64,000 nt of DNA from Chaenocephalus aceratus (GCA_023974075.1 CM043789.1:36594161-36658160), one strand, 5' to 3'; shown: positions 1 through 13,229, counted from the first letter of the stretch. The notes: generated from the letters alone by a model not told the origin. Made by a program: numbers and translations.

Positions 1-484
1 ACCAACAACCAATCAGGAATCTCCCGCCCGCCCCCGGCATACAAAGCAATAGCAATGTTAAAACGAAGTAAACTGGATATAAAATCCCCAAACAGGCGAA
101 ATCCTACCAGTTTCATCCACTGTCTCTGCTTCCTCCCTCCAAGCCTCCCTCCATGCCTCGCTCCTCCGGTTTGTATCCCGGTAGATGAACAGAGACTGAT
201 CATACAGAACCGGGTGATTCACTACCGCTCCATTTTTTTGAATATGAGGAAATGACCAGCGTAGTCTCTCCCAGCATACACGCGGTTTGATTGGCTAGCG
301 CTTGTACTGTCAGATTTGCATACGCGGGATTTGATTGGCTGATGCCAAGCATGCCAACATTGCCAACATTGTTCAACTTTTGATGCCGATAGATGCTCGT
401 GATGCTTGCAAAGCCATGCCATGCGCCCCACAATGCAGTTCGGCGAAGTTTAAAAATATTCTACGTCACCCATTCAAATGAATG
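1..484 (-). mobile_element. Fold-back/MITE copy, left member, cut by window edge
   Basis: Read on the minus strand, this stretch matches bases 540-830 closely (for example the segment containing GATACAAACCGGAGGAG) and also matches the complete element at 53299-53911, including a middle part (about 250-470) that the neighbouring copy lacks. It encodes no credible protein. It lies head to head with the next copy, so that 1-903 forms a large inverted repeat. The outer end lies beyond the window. Confidence 0.7.
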
Positions 485-903
485 GGCCGTCTACACTACA
501 GGCATCGAAAAATGCTTTCAACGCTTCGCCCATTCATTTGAATGGGGTGACGTAGAAGATTTTTAAAGACTACGCAGGTAATTTCCTCATATTCAAAAAA
601 ATTGAGCGGTAGTGAATCACCCGGTGCTGTATGATCAGTCTCTGTTGTGTTCATCTACCGGGATACAAACCGGAGGAGCCAGGCATGGAGGGAGGAAGCA
701 GAGACAGTGAATGAAACTGGTAGGTTTTCGCCTGTTTGGGGATTTTATATCCAGTTTACTTCGTTTTAACATTGCTATTGCTTTGTATGCCGGGGGCGGG
801 CGGGAGATTTGGTTGTTGGTCGCCTTGGGCGCGAGAAATCGCCACGCCTCAGACACGCCCAGCTTCAAGATTTTTTTTGATGCCTGTAGTGTAGACGGGC
901 CGT
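485..903 (+). mobile_element. Fold-back/MITE copy with terminal inverted repeats, internally deleted
   Basis: The ends are inverted repeats: GTCTACACTACAGGCATC near 489 and its complement ending near 898. The body matches the flanking inverted copy and the complete member at 53299-53911, but lacks roughly 200 bases of the middle. The right end is followed by TTA, in line with the TTA duplication seen around the complete member, which would fit PIF/Harbinger-type insertion. Superfamily assignment is inference. Confidence 0.6.
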
Positions 904-3900
904 TAGTCTTGGTTATTAATCGTGTCTCTCTCACACACACTCATCTTGTGAATGAGCTTATGAGTTAGACTGATGATATTAGCTGGCTAATTTAATGAGA
1001 CAATAGTGGGCTTTAATTAAATATCAGAGATATAACACTGTCACATACTGCCAGTAGAGTGAGGCTTCTACCTGACTATATTTACATAAAAACAGCCTGT
1101 AAACCTGCAATTTAGTATTCTCTGTACATTGAAGTTCTCATTTTCAGCAATTCAGTTCAGTAATGCTATGTCGGCTCTGTGTAAATATAGAGTACGGTTT
1201 AGACCTGCTCTGTCTGAAAACTTCTGTTATGATTGCAAGCTATTCAAATAAAACATTTTTTTAAAACTAGATGATTAAAACTTTTCCAAAGGCTGTGTTG
1301 AATCCTGAAATGTCTTATCTACCAGATTTAAAATAGTTTTTACATTCACACGAATAGGGTTATATGGAATTTTGAACTTTTTACAGTAGAAAAATTAAGA
1401 AAAATATCCAAGATGCAGGAACAAAAACGTTATCTTTAGTAAGGGTTTTGTCTTGCATGAAAAATAGAGATTAGAAACTACAGGCATCACACCAGTATCT
1501 CACTACGCTGATTCTCTGCGCCCGGGCCCAGAACCGAGAAGACAAAAAGCGTATCAGTGTAAAACAAAGTGCATCTCCCTAAGGCGGCAAGATATTGAAA
1601 ATGAACCAGGCGAAAGCACAAAGCCCAATGGAACCTTACGTGAAGCGTTTCAGATTTCTGCCGATATTAACATTCAGTTAGGGTGTGTAATTTCCTGCTT
1701 CTTTATATTTGTCTGCCTCCGACTCGAAACCATTACAGCTTTCTGCTCCTCGCCATTTCCTCTGGGTCTCTGGGCAGATAGAGTTGGGGTGTGCCCGAAG
1801 GCAGAAGCACACACAGAGAAACACAAAGTTAAATTAACACAGCAGTTTGTATTCAGAAGCCCCAGTCACCACGGCCTGCTCCACGGTTCATGTTTGTCTC
1901 TCCGTGTCTCCTGATACGGCTCTCCACAGTATCCGTTGTGTGTGCGTCGAGTTAAGATAACCATTTCTTCTTGTTCTGCAGGCTAAAAAGTCAATACCCC
2001 CAACGGTAATGTCTAGTCGTAACCCACCGTTTCTTCACCACCAGGCGTGTGTGTGAAGAATGACTCTGGCATTAGGCGGTGAAGTAAACACCTTGGATAT
2101 ATCATGAGTCACACGCACAGCCCCAACTAAAAACAGTCCTGGAATAAGACTACATGTGATATGTGACTTGTGAAATGTACTGTATGTACTCTGATACACA
2201 CTGTACATGTTTAAATTGTATATATATGACATTACATAATCAAGTTTAATTCATGCTAATTTTTTCTGCTTATATCATAGATAATATAATATTTCACACA
2301 ATACAATATTTAGCATGTGTTAGTTTGCTTCCACGGTTATCAAAATTAAACACGTCCCTAACCCCCCTGACCCTAATTTTATTGCGATGTCTAAAATAAC
2401 TTTCAAATACACCTACATATAGTGTAGTATGATACTAATGCTATCAATCAAGTTGATTTTTGTATGTTTACTTCAAATTGACTCTCTTATGCAAATAATT
2501 GATACTCAAAAAATGTATGAAGGGACAAAGTAATTGAACCAGATCTGATGTTGGATAATTAATATAATATGTCATTTGTGTATAATATATTGTTTAAACT
2601 GGTATGCAACGACACCCCTATTTATTTTGTATGTAGGTAGATGTGCATGACACACACGCCATAGATATTTCCTTTTAAACTTTCCAAATATTAGGGTTTC
2701 GTCTTTTTTGGAAACCCTTCAACGTCAAAAGCATTTATATAAGTGTATATGATTCTTATCGTTTTTAATATAGGGAGAGGTCAGAACCATCTGAAGGACA
2801 CATAATAACGGCACCTGTTTACTGCCATCCACCCGTACCACCACACCTCCCAGCACTGTATCGTTTCCTCCAATAAAACCAACAAGCAATTAAGTAGAGG
2901 ATCCTCTGTTTGGAGAAATTGCCAGGTTGGGAGAAATAATGGAGAAAAATGTTGTGAGTGAAAGTCTGACTTCAGGGCCATTACCCGACTCTGTTATTGA
3001 CTGCAGAGTTCAGAGAGTGGCCTCGGCACAAAGGTGCCATTACACCTCAAACGATCGGCCTGCACTTCAGTTCAAATTCCGCCGTGTTGCACAAGCCATC
3101 GTATCAGAAACTGGTGACCACCAAATATATGTGTTTGTCAAAGTGCTCAAAATGCTGGTGTTGTTCAAGGTTGGTCTTTGCCCCCTTCTTACTCTTTCTC
3201 TTCCAACTTGCTTTCATGTCTTTCTCTTCTCTCCTTACTTGCTCTCCTCCAGTTTCAATGATGAATGTCAGAAATAATCTGAGTTTCAAAGTGTGTTTTC
3301 ATTGTCAAAGCAGGCAACCAGTCACCTCAGGGAGAATAGACACACCTCTCCAGAATCTGGTATCAATGACATGATCAGAATACTTCACACACACACATAT
3401 TCTCATACAGTTTACACCAGTGTTGCTAAATGTACAATAGTTAACGTATTTGCACAATCATTTTGCCGTCTGTACGATCAATACTTTCAAAAGTGTAATA
3501 ATGTACGACAATTGCCCTTTTCGTGATGCTAGTGGATGGGTTGAGTATGGCATGTCTAATTTAAATTGGTCTGTGTTCACGCATTTCTTCTCACATGACC
3601 TCTTTTCAGCCATTGATGAACTTGACTCGCAGGCACAGATGTCGTTCTCTTGCCCGCTGCTCAATACTTATTTAAGTAAACTTGAACGAGAGATGGATCA
3701 ATAGATAGGTAAATATTTGTTTAGTTAAATAACAAATGAATGCTATTTGTTTTTTGTGGTTATTTTGCGTTTGAAATACCATCATTTTAAGCCTCTGGTA
3801 CAATAGTGTAACATTTCTTATACGTCAACACTGGCTAATCTGTAAACAGCCAAACACACACACATAATCACACACTCATACACTCCTCTTACACAGCGTA

Positions 3901-5428
3901 TAAAGTATGAACAGCATTTGTTTCATTAGTTGTGTTTACTTGACATATTCTCACATTGCGAGGAAGTCTAATTAAAGTCCTTTAACAACCTCTCGCACTA
4001 AGGCGGAGGAGGGGAAGAGGCAGGTGCAGGCTGTTAGTTGTTTAATGGTGGGGTGGGAAAAAAGCAGACGCTAACAGGCTAATGAACATTAGCTTGCTAA
4101 CACAACAAGTCAGCAGCCACGGCCCAGTCCCATGGTTTCCTCTTTACAAGTCAGTCGTTTAAAAGCCAGACAGCCAGCGGTGTTTTGTCATAGATCAAAG
4201 ACCCTCCTCCGAGCCGCTGACAGACAGAGGCAGGCCCGGGCTGTAAATCCGCCCACTCTAATAAAGCAATAAAAGGCCATTAAAAGTCAGTGTCCCTCAG
4301 CAGCGGAAGATGTATGAAAAGGTGGAAAGTAAAGTAGACACTTTTAGATGGCCGTGCACCCACACACATTTTGGCAGGTTTCCACACAAACTAGGTTTAT
4401 GCAATATTGATGTCTTTCTCCTGTTGTTACTACTCTTTTATCCTTGCTGGCTGCCGCTCGCTTCTGTGCTAAAAAACACATAAACATTGTGATTTAGAAC
4501 AGCAAAGCGCTTTTTATGTACTGTTCTGCTCGGTAAACTCTCTGTCTCTTAGCTGCCATTGTAACAGCGACGTCTGCAGCAGCGTTTCCGGCTACAATGA
4601 CCTCATATCAGCCGACATGTTAATCAGATTATCATGCACAAATACAAATCTCACACTCTGGGTGATCCATTTGTTACTTGTAAGGAGCAGTACTTATTAA
4701 GAAGGGGATTGTAATTATTTATGAGAACAATAAGGCCAAATTAAGCATTTCAATTGTCCAAATGTTGTAGCAGGAAGAGAAATGTTCTGGTATTGTACAA
4801 TTATTTGTGCCGTCAGTGGGCTCCTTTCATTCTTTATCACCAGTTTTTATACTGTACCACATTTGTTCTTCCCTTCCTCACCTATGGAGGGATCAAACAG
4901 AGGTATAGAGGAGAGAAGTGCTGAGGCACAGCAAGGGCAGGGGGGTGGGGAGACAGGACAACTTAGCCAAGTAATAAAACATGCTTTCCCTCACCCGGGC
5001 AATGCTCCTGTCTGTACTAAGAATAAGAAACGGATAAGAACAAAGAGTGCTGTGTGTGTTTGGCAGTGTATCGCGACCCCCGCCTGGGCCCTTCCTCTGT
5101 GACTGCAGGTATCGAATGGCGGGCCGGGAGCCAAACAAAAGCCGGCCGAGGCCCTGATGGAGAGTCTCCCGAGAGCAGCGGCTGCTCATTGTGCTTTGTG
5201 CCTAAATTATGATTAATGGAAAATGAACAACCTTGATGTGAAGCTTGATTTGATTTTCTATGAGGCCCGGCATCGCTGAAGTCGTATAGCTATACTCCTC
5301 TGGCCAAGAGAAAACACGCTGGACTAACACTCATCCAAGCTCAACTCCTGGCCTGCCGACCCTTTCATACAGACAGCCTAAAATCAATGGACACACAGAT
5401 AAAGAAGCTGCTTTCACAACCTTCCTTC

Positions 5429-5438
<10 letters not shown>
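904..5438. other. Non-coding stretch, no gene recognised
   Basis: Open frames here are short, lack recognisable domains and are not joined by convincing splice sites. Composition shifts from AT-rich (about 1000-3900) to mixed. Segments around 4000-4320 and 5100-5300 are free of obvious repeats and could be regulatory, but that cannot be shown without alignment to other fish. Confidence 0.5.
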
Positions 5439-5503
<65 letters not shown>

Positions 5504-5505
5504 AC
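5439..5505. repeat. (CA)n microsatellite
   Basis: An almost uninterrupted CA run with one CAAA interruption near its right end. Open frames through it are simple translations of the repeat. Confidence 0.95.
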
Positions 5506-5985
5506 TTTCAGAAACTCAGACGCAGACAAACCGACATCTTGATTATAATCAGTCCCCTCTGCTGCTAATGACCAGCTTGCGCGTAATTATATTAATTACC
5601 GTACGTGCCACGCCTGTCAATTGGCCAGCCAAAAGGAAAGGGAGCGCTTGATCCAGAGTAGAAAAGGGAGAAGAGAGGCGAAAGGAAGAGAGACGGAAAA
5701 AAGCAACAAATGAAGGAGTTGGAGAGTGGTCAGAGTGGGAAATGGCAGAGAAGGGGGGAGGAGAGGAGAGAGCGAGAGGTCAGGGAAGATATAGTGTAGA
5801 GAGAGTGAGAGAGAGACAGAAGTGGAGAGCGGGGGAGAGAGAGAGGAAGCCTGATCAATTGTTCATTTTACAAAGTCACTGAGACGTGTCAGCAGTGTCA
5901 ATAAGTGAATTAATTTGTCTGTGGGTCTCCGGAGCATGACACCATATCACTCTGCTCCCCTGAGACAAGCAGGGCCTCTAACCCT

Positions 5986-5986
<1 letters not shown>
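5506..5986. other. Non-coding stretch with purine-rich segment
   Basis: About 5640-5850 is strongly purine-rich on the plus strand (GAGA/GGGA motifs). Nothing else is recognised. Confidence 0.5.
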
Positions 5987-6038
<52 letters not shown>

Positions 6039-6060
6039 CACACGCGCACGCACACACACA
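5987..6060. repeat. (CA)n microsatellite with CG interruptions
   Basis: A CA run broken by CG dinucleotides toward its right end. Confidence 0.95.
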
Positions 6061-6899
6061 GGTTCATATACTCGAACACTCTTGCAAAGCAATCCCATGC
6101 AAGGACCATTCACGGATTTGAGGAATTGGGCACACAGAAGCATTTTGTTGTGTTTTGATGCTTGCAGATGAATATTCTCACCACACACACAAACCTTGTT
6201 TTTTAAGCATTTGCATGGACATTAAAAGATCTCATGCTTAGTCCACACTTTCATGGGTGTATGCATTTGGCCTTTTGTACACACCTCTAAATAGTGTTAG
6301 GTCACTGAATACAGTGTGAAGATGTAGATGACATGCAGACGGTGAACACCGAGGTTTGGGTAACGTCAGTGTGCACCGGTGTCTCCCGTGAGAGAACAGA
6401 ACAATTGCATCAAAAGTATACGTTGGAAAGGCAGTCAATTAATTATCTGGATATTTACCTCAAAAACAAGTCTTTACCAAAGATGTGTTCCTTGTGGGTC
6501 CCTGCAATGCGTCTATATTGTTTGTAGCCGTGATTTAACCAGGTGAAAGCCCCTAACGATCAAAATATCTCTTTTTCCAGGGTGACCTGCAGCGCATTGG
6601 TTACACATGCAACATAAAAACAACAGAACAACAATAAGGACGACATACAACATAAATGACAAAATACGAACGTGTGTGTAGGCATGTAATTCACTTTAGA
6701 TTAAATTAATTCAAATTCGATTGAAATATATTGCTAAATATACACACACATGAAAACACACACACACATAAAGGATTCATCCTCAACCAAGCAGCCATCC
6801 CCAAGGGAGGCTACTGTCCGCTGGTGACATCAGTCAGCCGCGAAGAGGGACCTTCGAACCACTCGCTGCCTGCTGTTTTCATTATAAAGCCATCACCTC

Positions 6900-6901
<2 letters not shown>
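6061..6901. other. Non-coding stretch, nothing recognised
   Basis: No open frame has recognisable similarity. The sequence is mixed in composition and leads into the next CA tract. Confidence 0.4.

Positions 6902-6979
<78 letters not shown>
6902..6979. repeat. (CA)n microsatellite, about 39 units
   Basis: An uninterrupted CA run of about 78 bases. Confidence 0.95.
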
Positions 6980-6980
<1 letters not shown>

Positions 6981-7034
6981 ATGTATACATCACTTCAGGG
7001 GACATTACATTGACATACATGCATTTCCTGGAGA

Positions 7035-7248
7035 CTTATCCTAACCTTAACCATAACCAACACATGCCTAACCCTAACCCTTACCCTAACCCTTAACCTT
7101 ACCCTTAACCCTAACCCTAACCAAGTCTTCACCCTAACATTAATGATTCTCCTCATGGGACCTCCAATTTGTCCCCATAAGGGAAGCCAGTCCCCACACG
7201 TGACTATGTAAACAGATTTAGGTCCCCACAAGTATAGTAATGCCAGAC
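7035..7248. repeat. Degenerate telomere-like (CCCTAA)n block joined to a GTCCCCA-type repeat
   Basis: Bases about 7038-7125 are a degenerate array of CCCTAA/CCTTAA hexamers, including CCCTAACCCTTACCCTAA-like runs. The following part contains repeated GTCCCCA motifs and leads straight into a CA microsatellite. The same order of motifs (TAACC-rich part, GTCCCCAC part, CA tail) is, as far as I recall, common in fish genomes. An interspersed repeat is therefore more likely than a chromosome-end fusion. Confidence 0.65.
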
Positions 7249-7277
7249 CACACACACACACACAGACACACACACAT

Positions 7278-7338
<61 letters not shown>
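7249..7338. repeat. (CA)n microsatellite with minor interruptions
   Basis: A CA run with GA, TA and CG interruptions in its left part. It directly follows the telomere-like composite repeat. Confidence 0.95.
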
Positions 7339-7340
<2 letters not shown>

Positions 7341-10076
7341 AACTCTCTGGTGAAGTCTTTCTCTCAAACATCCGCCTCTCCTCTCAGTTAACGTACACAT
7401 TAGACCCTGGCCTCCTCTATATCCTCTTTGCTTGATTTTCTATCTCTTCCTCTCCTCGCCTAATGTTCTCCCCCCCCCCCCTTCCATTCATGAGGTGCGG
7501 TGATGTTTGAGGGCTGCTGTGATGACCGCCTCAGGCTCCGTCACCGCCGCACCACTTCCTCGCTGCGGCTTCACAGTGGACCCACGCTGCAGAGCATGCT
7601 GGGAGCTTTTCATAATCCCACAAACACACTAACACTGTCGCTCACGGATAGCAGCACATCTGCCAGCTGCCAGAGGGGGGGCGAGAAGAGAGACGCCGCC
7701 GCACACAGACGGACGCACACAGACGGACGCACACACGAGCAGAAGCAGCAGATTGCATCCAAGGTGATACACAGAGCACTGTGGGAAGGAACTGTGCCTG
7801 TTCAATTACAACCATTACTATCACTTTGGGGGATTTGTCATGGTCAAAGTGAGCCGGAGCTGTGCACAAACCACCTTGAGGGCCTGAAGTGGTGTTATGT
7901 TCACATTTTCATTAAAAGAGCTACGACGTCTTCAAAACACTCCCTATCGAAAATGACACACATTAAAACGTAAATTAATTACGCCCCAAATTACAACAGA
8001 TGCTTAAAAATAATCTCTCAACGTTACATGACTGACTCTTTAAAAGCACTTGGCACTTTAAGAAAAGTAATCCACTTAATCTGTCAACTTCTTACAAGGC
8101 ATGAAAGGAGAACATTCGGATGTGTCTGTTGTGCCTTCACCGTCTTCCCCGGGATGGACAGGGGGAGGCCATGTGGCCGGGTGGGCTGTCAGTCAAAGCA
8201 GGAACTGTTAGATGCAATTAGAGCGAGGCAGGATGGTGTGATAGCGGCGAACAGATGACCGAGGCCTCGCTGTCACCGGTTGACTGACAGAGCGGAGAAT
8301 GGAAGACAAGGAACACACACACCGCTGTGGAGTCCAACATGAGACCTGCACTGTTTGGACCAGTTGGTATCTGCTCTAATAAAATGATTACAGGACACTT
8401 TAGAAAGCTTAATGGATTGGATCAACTGTGTGTTAGAGCTTTTGTATTGATGTGTTGTAGCTTAGTGGGTAAACTATGACCTTATGCTTTGTTACTCCAC
8501 TGTACTCATAGTTTTTGAGCGTGTGTGTGTTTTGTTAGTGGGGATGTTGAAGAAGAATGAATGAAAAACACTGTTTAATGTCTTCAGATAGATAATACTG
8601 GCAGATCAACTGAATTTAAGTGCTACATGCATAGATGTATCAGAAATTATAAAAAAAAAAAACCTTTTTGTTTCACGAAAAGAAGATTAAGACCACAAAC
8701 TACAAAAAGACCATAAGCATTATGGGATTTTAACTATGGTTGAAACTGTTATTGGATTATTGAGGCCAATAACGAGATAAGAAATGTGTTAACAATAATC
8801 GCAAATAGGATAATGTCTACATTAACAGGTTGTGTGTCTTAATATGGATGCCTTAGATTTGCTTTTTTCACAATCTATTTCACAACATACATATTAATTG
8901 GTACATTTAACAGTCTAAAAGTCTGCGTGTGTTCTCTGGTAGAAAAAAAGGGATTTAATGGTGTCCATGTTTTGAAATTGCCACACCTAGCTTGGCATCT
9001 CTGAACTGCAGGTTGGTAATTATTGGCAATATAGCTGAAATGATCCTATAGTGGCCAATATATTGCCTCTAATTTTCTTACATTAGTGGGTAATTCAATT
9101 AGGGCTGTAAACGCTAAGAAAATAATTCTAATTAAGATCAAAATGGAATATATTGACTAAATAAATAGCTTGAGGCCGACTACGCCAAAGTTGAAACCAG
9201 TTTTAGACTCGACAGATTAGGTCATCAATCACTATTCAAACATTTAGCATTGCATGTGGATTACATTATAGATGAAATGATCCCTACTGACTTAGAACAC
9301 GCACTCAAAACACTGCAACAGAGGAGATTAGTCTGTTAGAAACAGGTGGACAGTAATTCCCTTTATTCATGGAGGCCTATATGACTTAGTGTATCACTAT
9401 CGAGGCTATACATTAGATGTCATATGTTGCCGATCAGCACTGAAAAACTTTGACTTTAATCAAACGTGGTATGGCAACCGATTTCACATAGATGTATTAG
9501 GTTAGAAGAAAGCAATAATATTACATTTAAATTACAATATTGGGTTCAATTTAATAGTATTGCTTTCAACTAACCTAATACAGTTATATGAAATGTGTAG
9601 ACATAATACATTTAATTAAAGTCAACGGTCCAGTTATGTCAGTAAGGCCTGTCAGCGCGGCTGCACTTTTTTAACCATGGGTCATGACCTTTGTACATCT
9701 GGGGTTTGCGGTTGAAACAAGAAACACGCTACGCCCGCGCTCATGGATCTAATATTCCTCTTTCCTCCATTACAGTCATGGATCTCCAGTTTGAGAAGAG
9801 ACGTCAGTGTCTGGGTGGATTTTCTCTGAACCCTGATGTCATGAGGATGAGTGAAGACTTTATTGTCCACTGCTTCCACATGACGCCTTTTCGTGCTCTC
9901 TGACTCGATACACCCAGATGCGGCCCGAGATGAAAAGCTGTCCAGGACCCTGTCATTTACAAATGAGAGGCCTTTCTCCATCTTTCTGCCCTCGACATGA
10001 AAGAAGGTCTCTGCTCTCTTTTCACCTCCTCTCAGTTGGGAAGTATCCATTCATCACAGTCAATCTGTTAATTGTC
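7339..10076. other. Non-coding stretch, no gene recognised
   Basis: The longest open frame (7500-7973 plus) crosses GC-rich and CACACGG-rich low-complexity sequence and matches no family I know. The part from about 8400 to 9650 is AT-rich. A segment near 9770-9905 has an acceptor-like CCATTACAG followed by an open frame, but no matching donor or protein similarity. Confidence 0.45.
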
Positions 10077-10095
10077 AGTGTGTGTGTGTGCGTGC

Positions 10096-10161
<66 letters not shown>

Positions 10162-10168
10162 TGTGTGT
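10077..10168. repeat. (GT)n microsatellite
   Basis: A GT run with CGTGCGTG near its start and one slipped GG near 10155. Confidence 0.95.
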
Positions 10169-10250
10169 GGAGGTGATCTCCAATCTGTCGTGATGTTGAC
10201 ACCTCACCTTTCCTAAATGCCTGATCCAGATGTATTCATCCAGAATGCCT

Positions 10251-10252
<2 letters not shown>

Positions 10253-10294
<42 letters not shown>
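10253..10294. repeat. (CA)n microsatellite
   Basis: An uninterrupted CA run, opposite in strand sense to the GT tract less than 100 bases to its left. Confidence 0.95.
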
Positions 10295-10296
<2 letters not shown>

Positions 10297-10430
10297 GATC
10301 ATCATCGTCTCATTGTTTTTCTCCCTCACACATGAAGAAGCACACACAGATTTACCAGATCCCATTGTGCAGAGTTGCTTCTATTACGTACACACGGACA
10401 CCCCCACACATAGGTCATCTCATGCTTATT

Positions 10431-10437
<7 letters not shown>

Positions 10438-10493
<56 letters not shown>

Positions 10494-10502
10494 ACACACA
10501 CA
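10438..10502. repeat. (CA)n microsatellite
   Basis: A CA run with a slipped CACCACA near its right end. Confidence 0.95.
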
Positions 10503-10858
10503 CTATCTCCGTCCCTCCGCCTCATACCTCACACATTTTTTTTTCTGTCTCTCCAGCTCATTTCTCTCGCCTCCATTGCTCTCCCTTCTCCTCGCAGCCG
10601 TCCGCCGCTTCCCTGCTTAGCCGTGTGTCCTCATGCACAATCACAATGCACACGATACACCACACACACCCCCCAGCACCCCGTCGTTCCCAGCCAGTCA
10701 TCCTGAACATCCCTCTGTGGGTAGATAGGAGGCTGTTGAGACATGCACACTGTAGTACCGGCCCCTCTGAGGATAGCGGCTGTCCCACCGCTGGGAGCGG
10801 CTACAGGAGGAAGGGTTCAGATGAGAGTGAGCCTGGATAGAGGAGTAATTGCGAAGCC

Positions 10859-10868
10859 TGTGTGTGTG

Positions 10869-10925
<57 letters not shown>

Positions 10926-10939
10926 GTGTGTGTGTGTGT
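10859..10939. repeat. (GT)n microsatellite
   Basis: A GT run bounded at both ends by GTTGTG slips, with inverted sense to the CA tract about 360 bases to its left. Confidence 0.95.
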
Positions 10940-11060
10940 GAAAAGTGCAGTAGAGAGGGTGGGTGGGTGTGAGGAGATGGAAAAAGGGTGACAAAGACAG
11001 AGGAGAAGTCATCCTCTGCGGACAGGGAAAGCAGCAGATGTCAGAGTGCCACCCTCATAC

Positions 11061-11199
<139 letters not shown>

Positions 11200-11679
11200 G
11201 CTTGGTGACAGGGGGTCAGGTTGGAGAGAGATCTCTCAGGATTAAGAGTGCTGCTCCTGTGTAATGTGATGCTCAATGAGATTAAGTCCCCCAGACCGAT
11301 CCTCTCCACCTGCTCTCCTCTCCACCCTGCTCTCCTCTCTCTCTCTCCCCCCTCTCTTCCTCTCTCTCCCCCCTCTCCTCCTGTCCTCCTGTCACACTAA
11401 TGACAACACTTTCTGTGGAGTGCCAGTGCGGGAGCGCTTAAAACAAATGGGGAAATAATTACACGTTTCAATACAGTACAAATTGCAGAGATGAGCACGG
11501 GACCTACAGCAGCGAGAGAGATATCAGGAAGAAGGGGAGAAGGAGGGGATGGTGGGGGAGGGATGGTGGGGGTGTCAGAGGGAGGGGTTGAGACAAGGAT
11601 GACTAACAATTACAACACGATAGGGGTTGGGTCTCATTACTGCAACCAATTAACATGCACCAAGTAATTTTCCCCTCTT

Positions 11680-11763
11680 AGTTTGAGAGGGAGGGGGGGG
11701 AGAGGGGGAGAGAGAGGGGGGGGAGAGGGGGAGGAGAGGGGGAGAGGGGGGGGAAAGAGAGAG
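11680..11763. repeat. Purine-only G-rich tract
   Basis: About 80 bases of G and A only on the plus strand, with several runs of five to eight G. The composition permits G-quadruplex or triplex structure. It lies just left of a GC-rich, promoter-like segment. Confidence 0.8.
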
Positions 11764-12399
11764 TGCCCATTCTGCAACACACCTCCCAGCCCCCGTGCGC
11801 AATCTGCCCGGAGAGCCCGCCGGCACCTCATCTCTCTCACATATGTCTGAGTTCGTGCACTCTATTCCGAGCTGATCACAATCCATGCAAAGCGATTAGA
11901 GAAGGCGCGTGGAAAGAGCCCGGTCAGCGGATCAGCCTCGCGGATCACTCAATAGCTACTAAGCAGCGCGAAGCTTCAACCGATCGCTTATTTAACCTCA
12001 CAGCGGCGAAACACTGCATCAATCTCACCTCAATCTTCCACACACACGGTCAGCGGAATTGACTGGCCGCTGGAATCGGCTCATCGTGTGTGCCATTTTT
12101 ACGCATGCAATCACGCGCAGAGAGGATATAGTCCCTTGGAGATCAGGCTTTTCTTTGGAAATCCTGCTGTTTTTTTTAAGAAATAGCACCGCTGTCATAA
12201 TGTATGTTTTCGCTGCACTGAGAGCCAGGAGTATCAAAGTTGCATTCAGTCAGTCACCACCCTTTCTCTCCCTCACATCTCTAAAGCCAAAGTCCCCCTC
12301 TGACCCAATCCTTGTTTCATTAGCCTACCGTTCACAATGAAAAGACACATGGAATTACAATATGAATCAATGAATGTAGTAAAAAAAACACTATCTTAC

Positions 12400-12965
12400 C
12401 CAGATCTATAAACTCGATGGCTTGATCATGTGGAATTGTAAAGGATCCAGGTGACAGTAGCGCTTTCCCACTTTCTGCTTCAACTCCACTGATTCTTCCA
12501 ATAAACAATCCTTGAGAGCCAGTTCCCGGAGCTCGTGAACAGTCACTCTGAGGTATAGGGCTACTGCCACGCCAGAGTACCAGCCTTCCGGAGCTGGGTG
12601 AGAAAACAGAGCTCGCGCAATAGCGATGTGCTCCAATGTGCCATGATCTTGCCGCGTGCCATCTCAAAAGCACACTGAGGAGAAAGTCAGCAAAAGTGCG
12701 TTAATTCCCCCCAAAAGAGACACCGGGTTGTTGTGTTTTGCAGACACTCCATACAAGTTTATCCCCCTGGCTGCGCGCCACTGTCACGCAGAGGCGTTAA
12801 AGTCGCTGATGTGATGAGAGTGATGGTGTAGTGATGCAGGAGTGATAGTTGCGCTCCCGTCGCTCCTCCCGAGCAGGGATCGATTGGACATGAGAAATGC
12901 GATGCGAGCCCGTCTTCCCCATTCAGAACACGTGCAACAGCGCCCGCCCAGTTCACCAGCGCCCA
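12400..12965 (-). other. Candidate non-coding first exon of a minus-strand gene, possibly TAFA4
   Basis: Read on the minus strand, the segment ends at a good splice donor (ATCTGG then GTAAGATAG, boundary at 12400/12399). Its upstream part is relatively GC-rich with CpGs, as expected of a promoter and 5' UTR. No open frame in it looks like a real protein. In vertebrates the gene left of EOGT on this strand is TAFA4, whose 5' end faces the EOGT 3' end, so a TAFA4 5' UTR exon is the natural guess. This rests on synteny and one donor site only. Confidence 0.3.
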
Positions 12966-13229
12966 ACACCCCCTCTCTTCCTCACTGATGTCATGTAGTT
13001 TACAAGTAGCTGGACTGTTTGGGTGGATGGGAAGAATGACAGAGAATGGGGGTTATGTGTCTGTGTGTCCAAGGAGAGATCATTGGTACACTGCAAAGAG
13101 TTCAGCTTATCAAGTTGTGTTTGTTAGTTTCATGGACAACTTGTAATGGTGCATGAACTTATATATACTATATACTTAAGAGTAAGATATACAAGGTCTC
13201 TGAAGGTTATTTACTTTTTTTTGGGCAAG

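Noticed and set aside
711..968. Open frames in the left-edge element
   Set aside because: They lie in a non-autonomous MITE; the mirrored peptides come from the inverted repeat.
2927..3277. 116-residue plus-strand open frame
   Set aside because: Composition is random-like, there is no family similarity, and overlapping frames of equal length exist.
7500..7973. 157-residue plus-strand open frame
   Set aside because: It has no recognised domain, crosses low-complexity CACACGG sequence, and has no splice or polyadenylation support.
9691..9903. Acceptor-like site followed by an open frame
   Set aside because: There is no donor, no partner exon and no similarity.
12332..12673. 113-residue minus-strand open frame
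   Set aside because: It runs through the candidate donor at 12399/12400 and matches nothing known. The segment reads better as 5' UTR.
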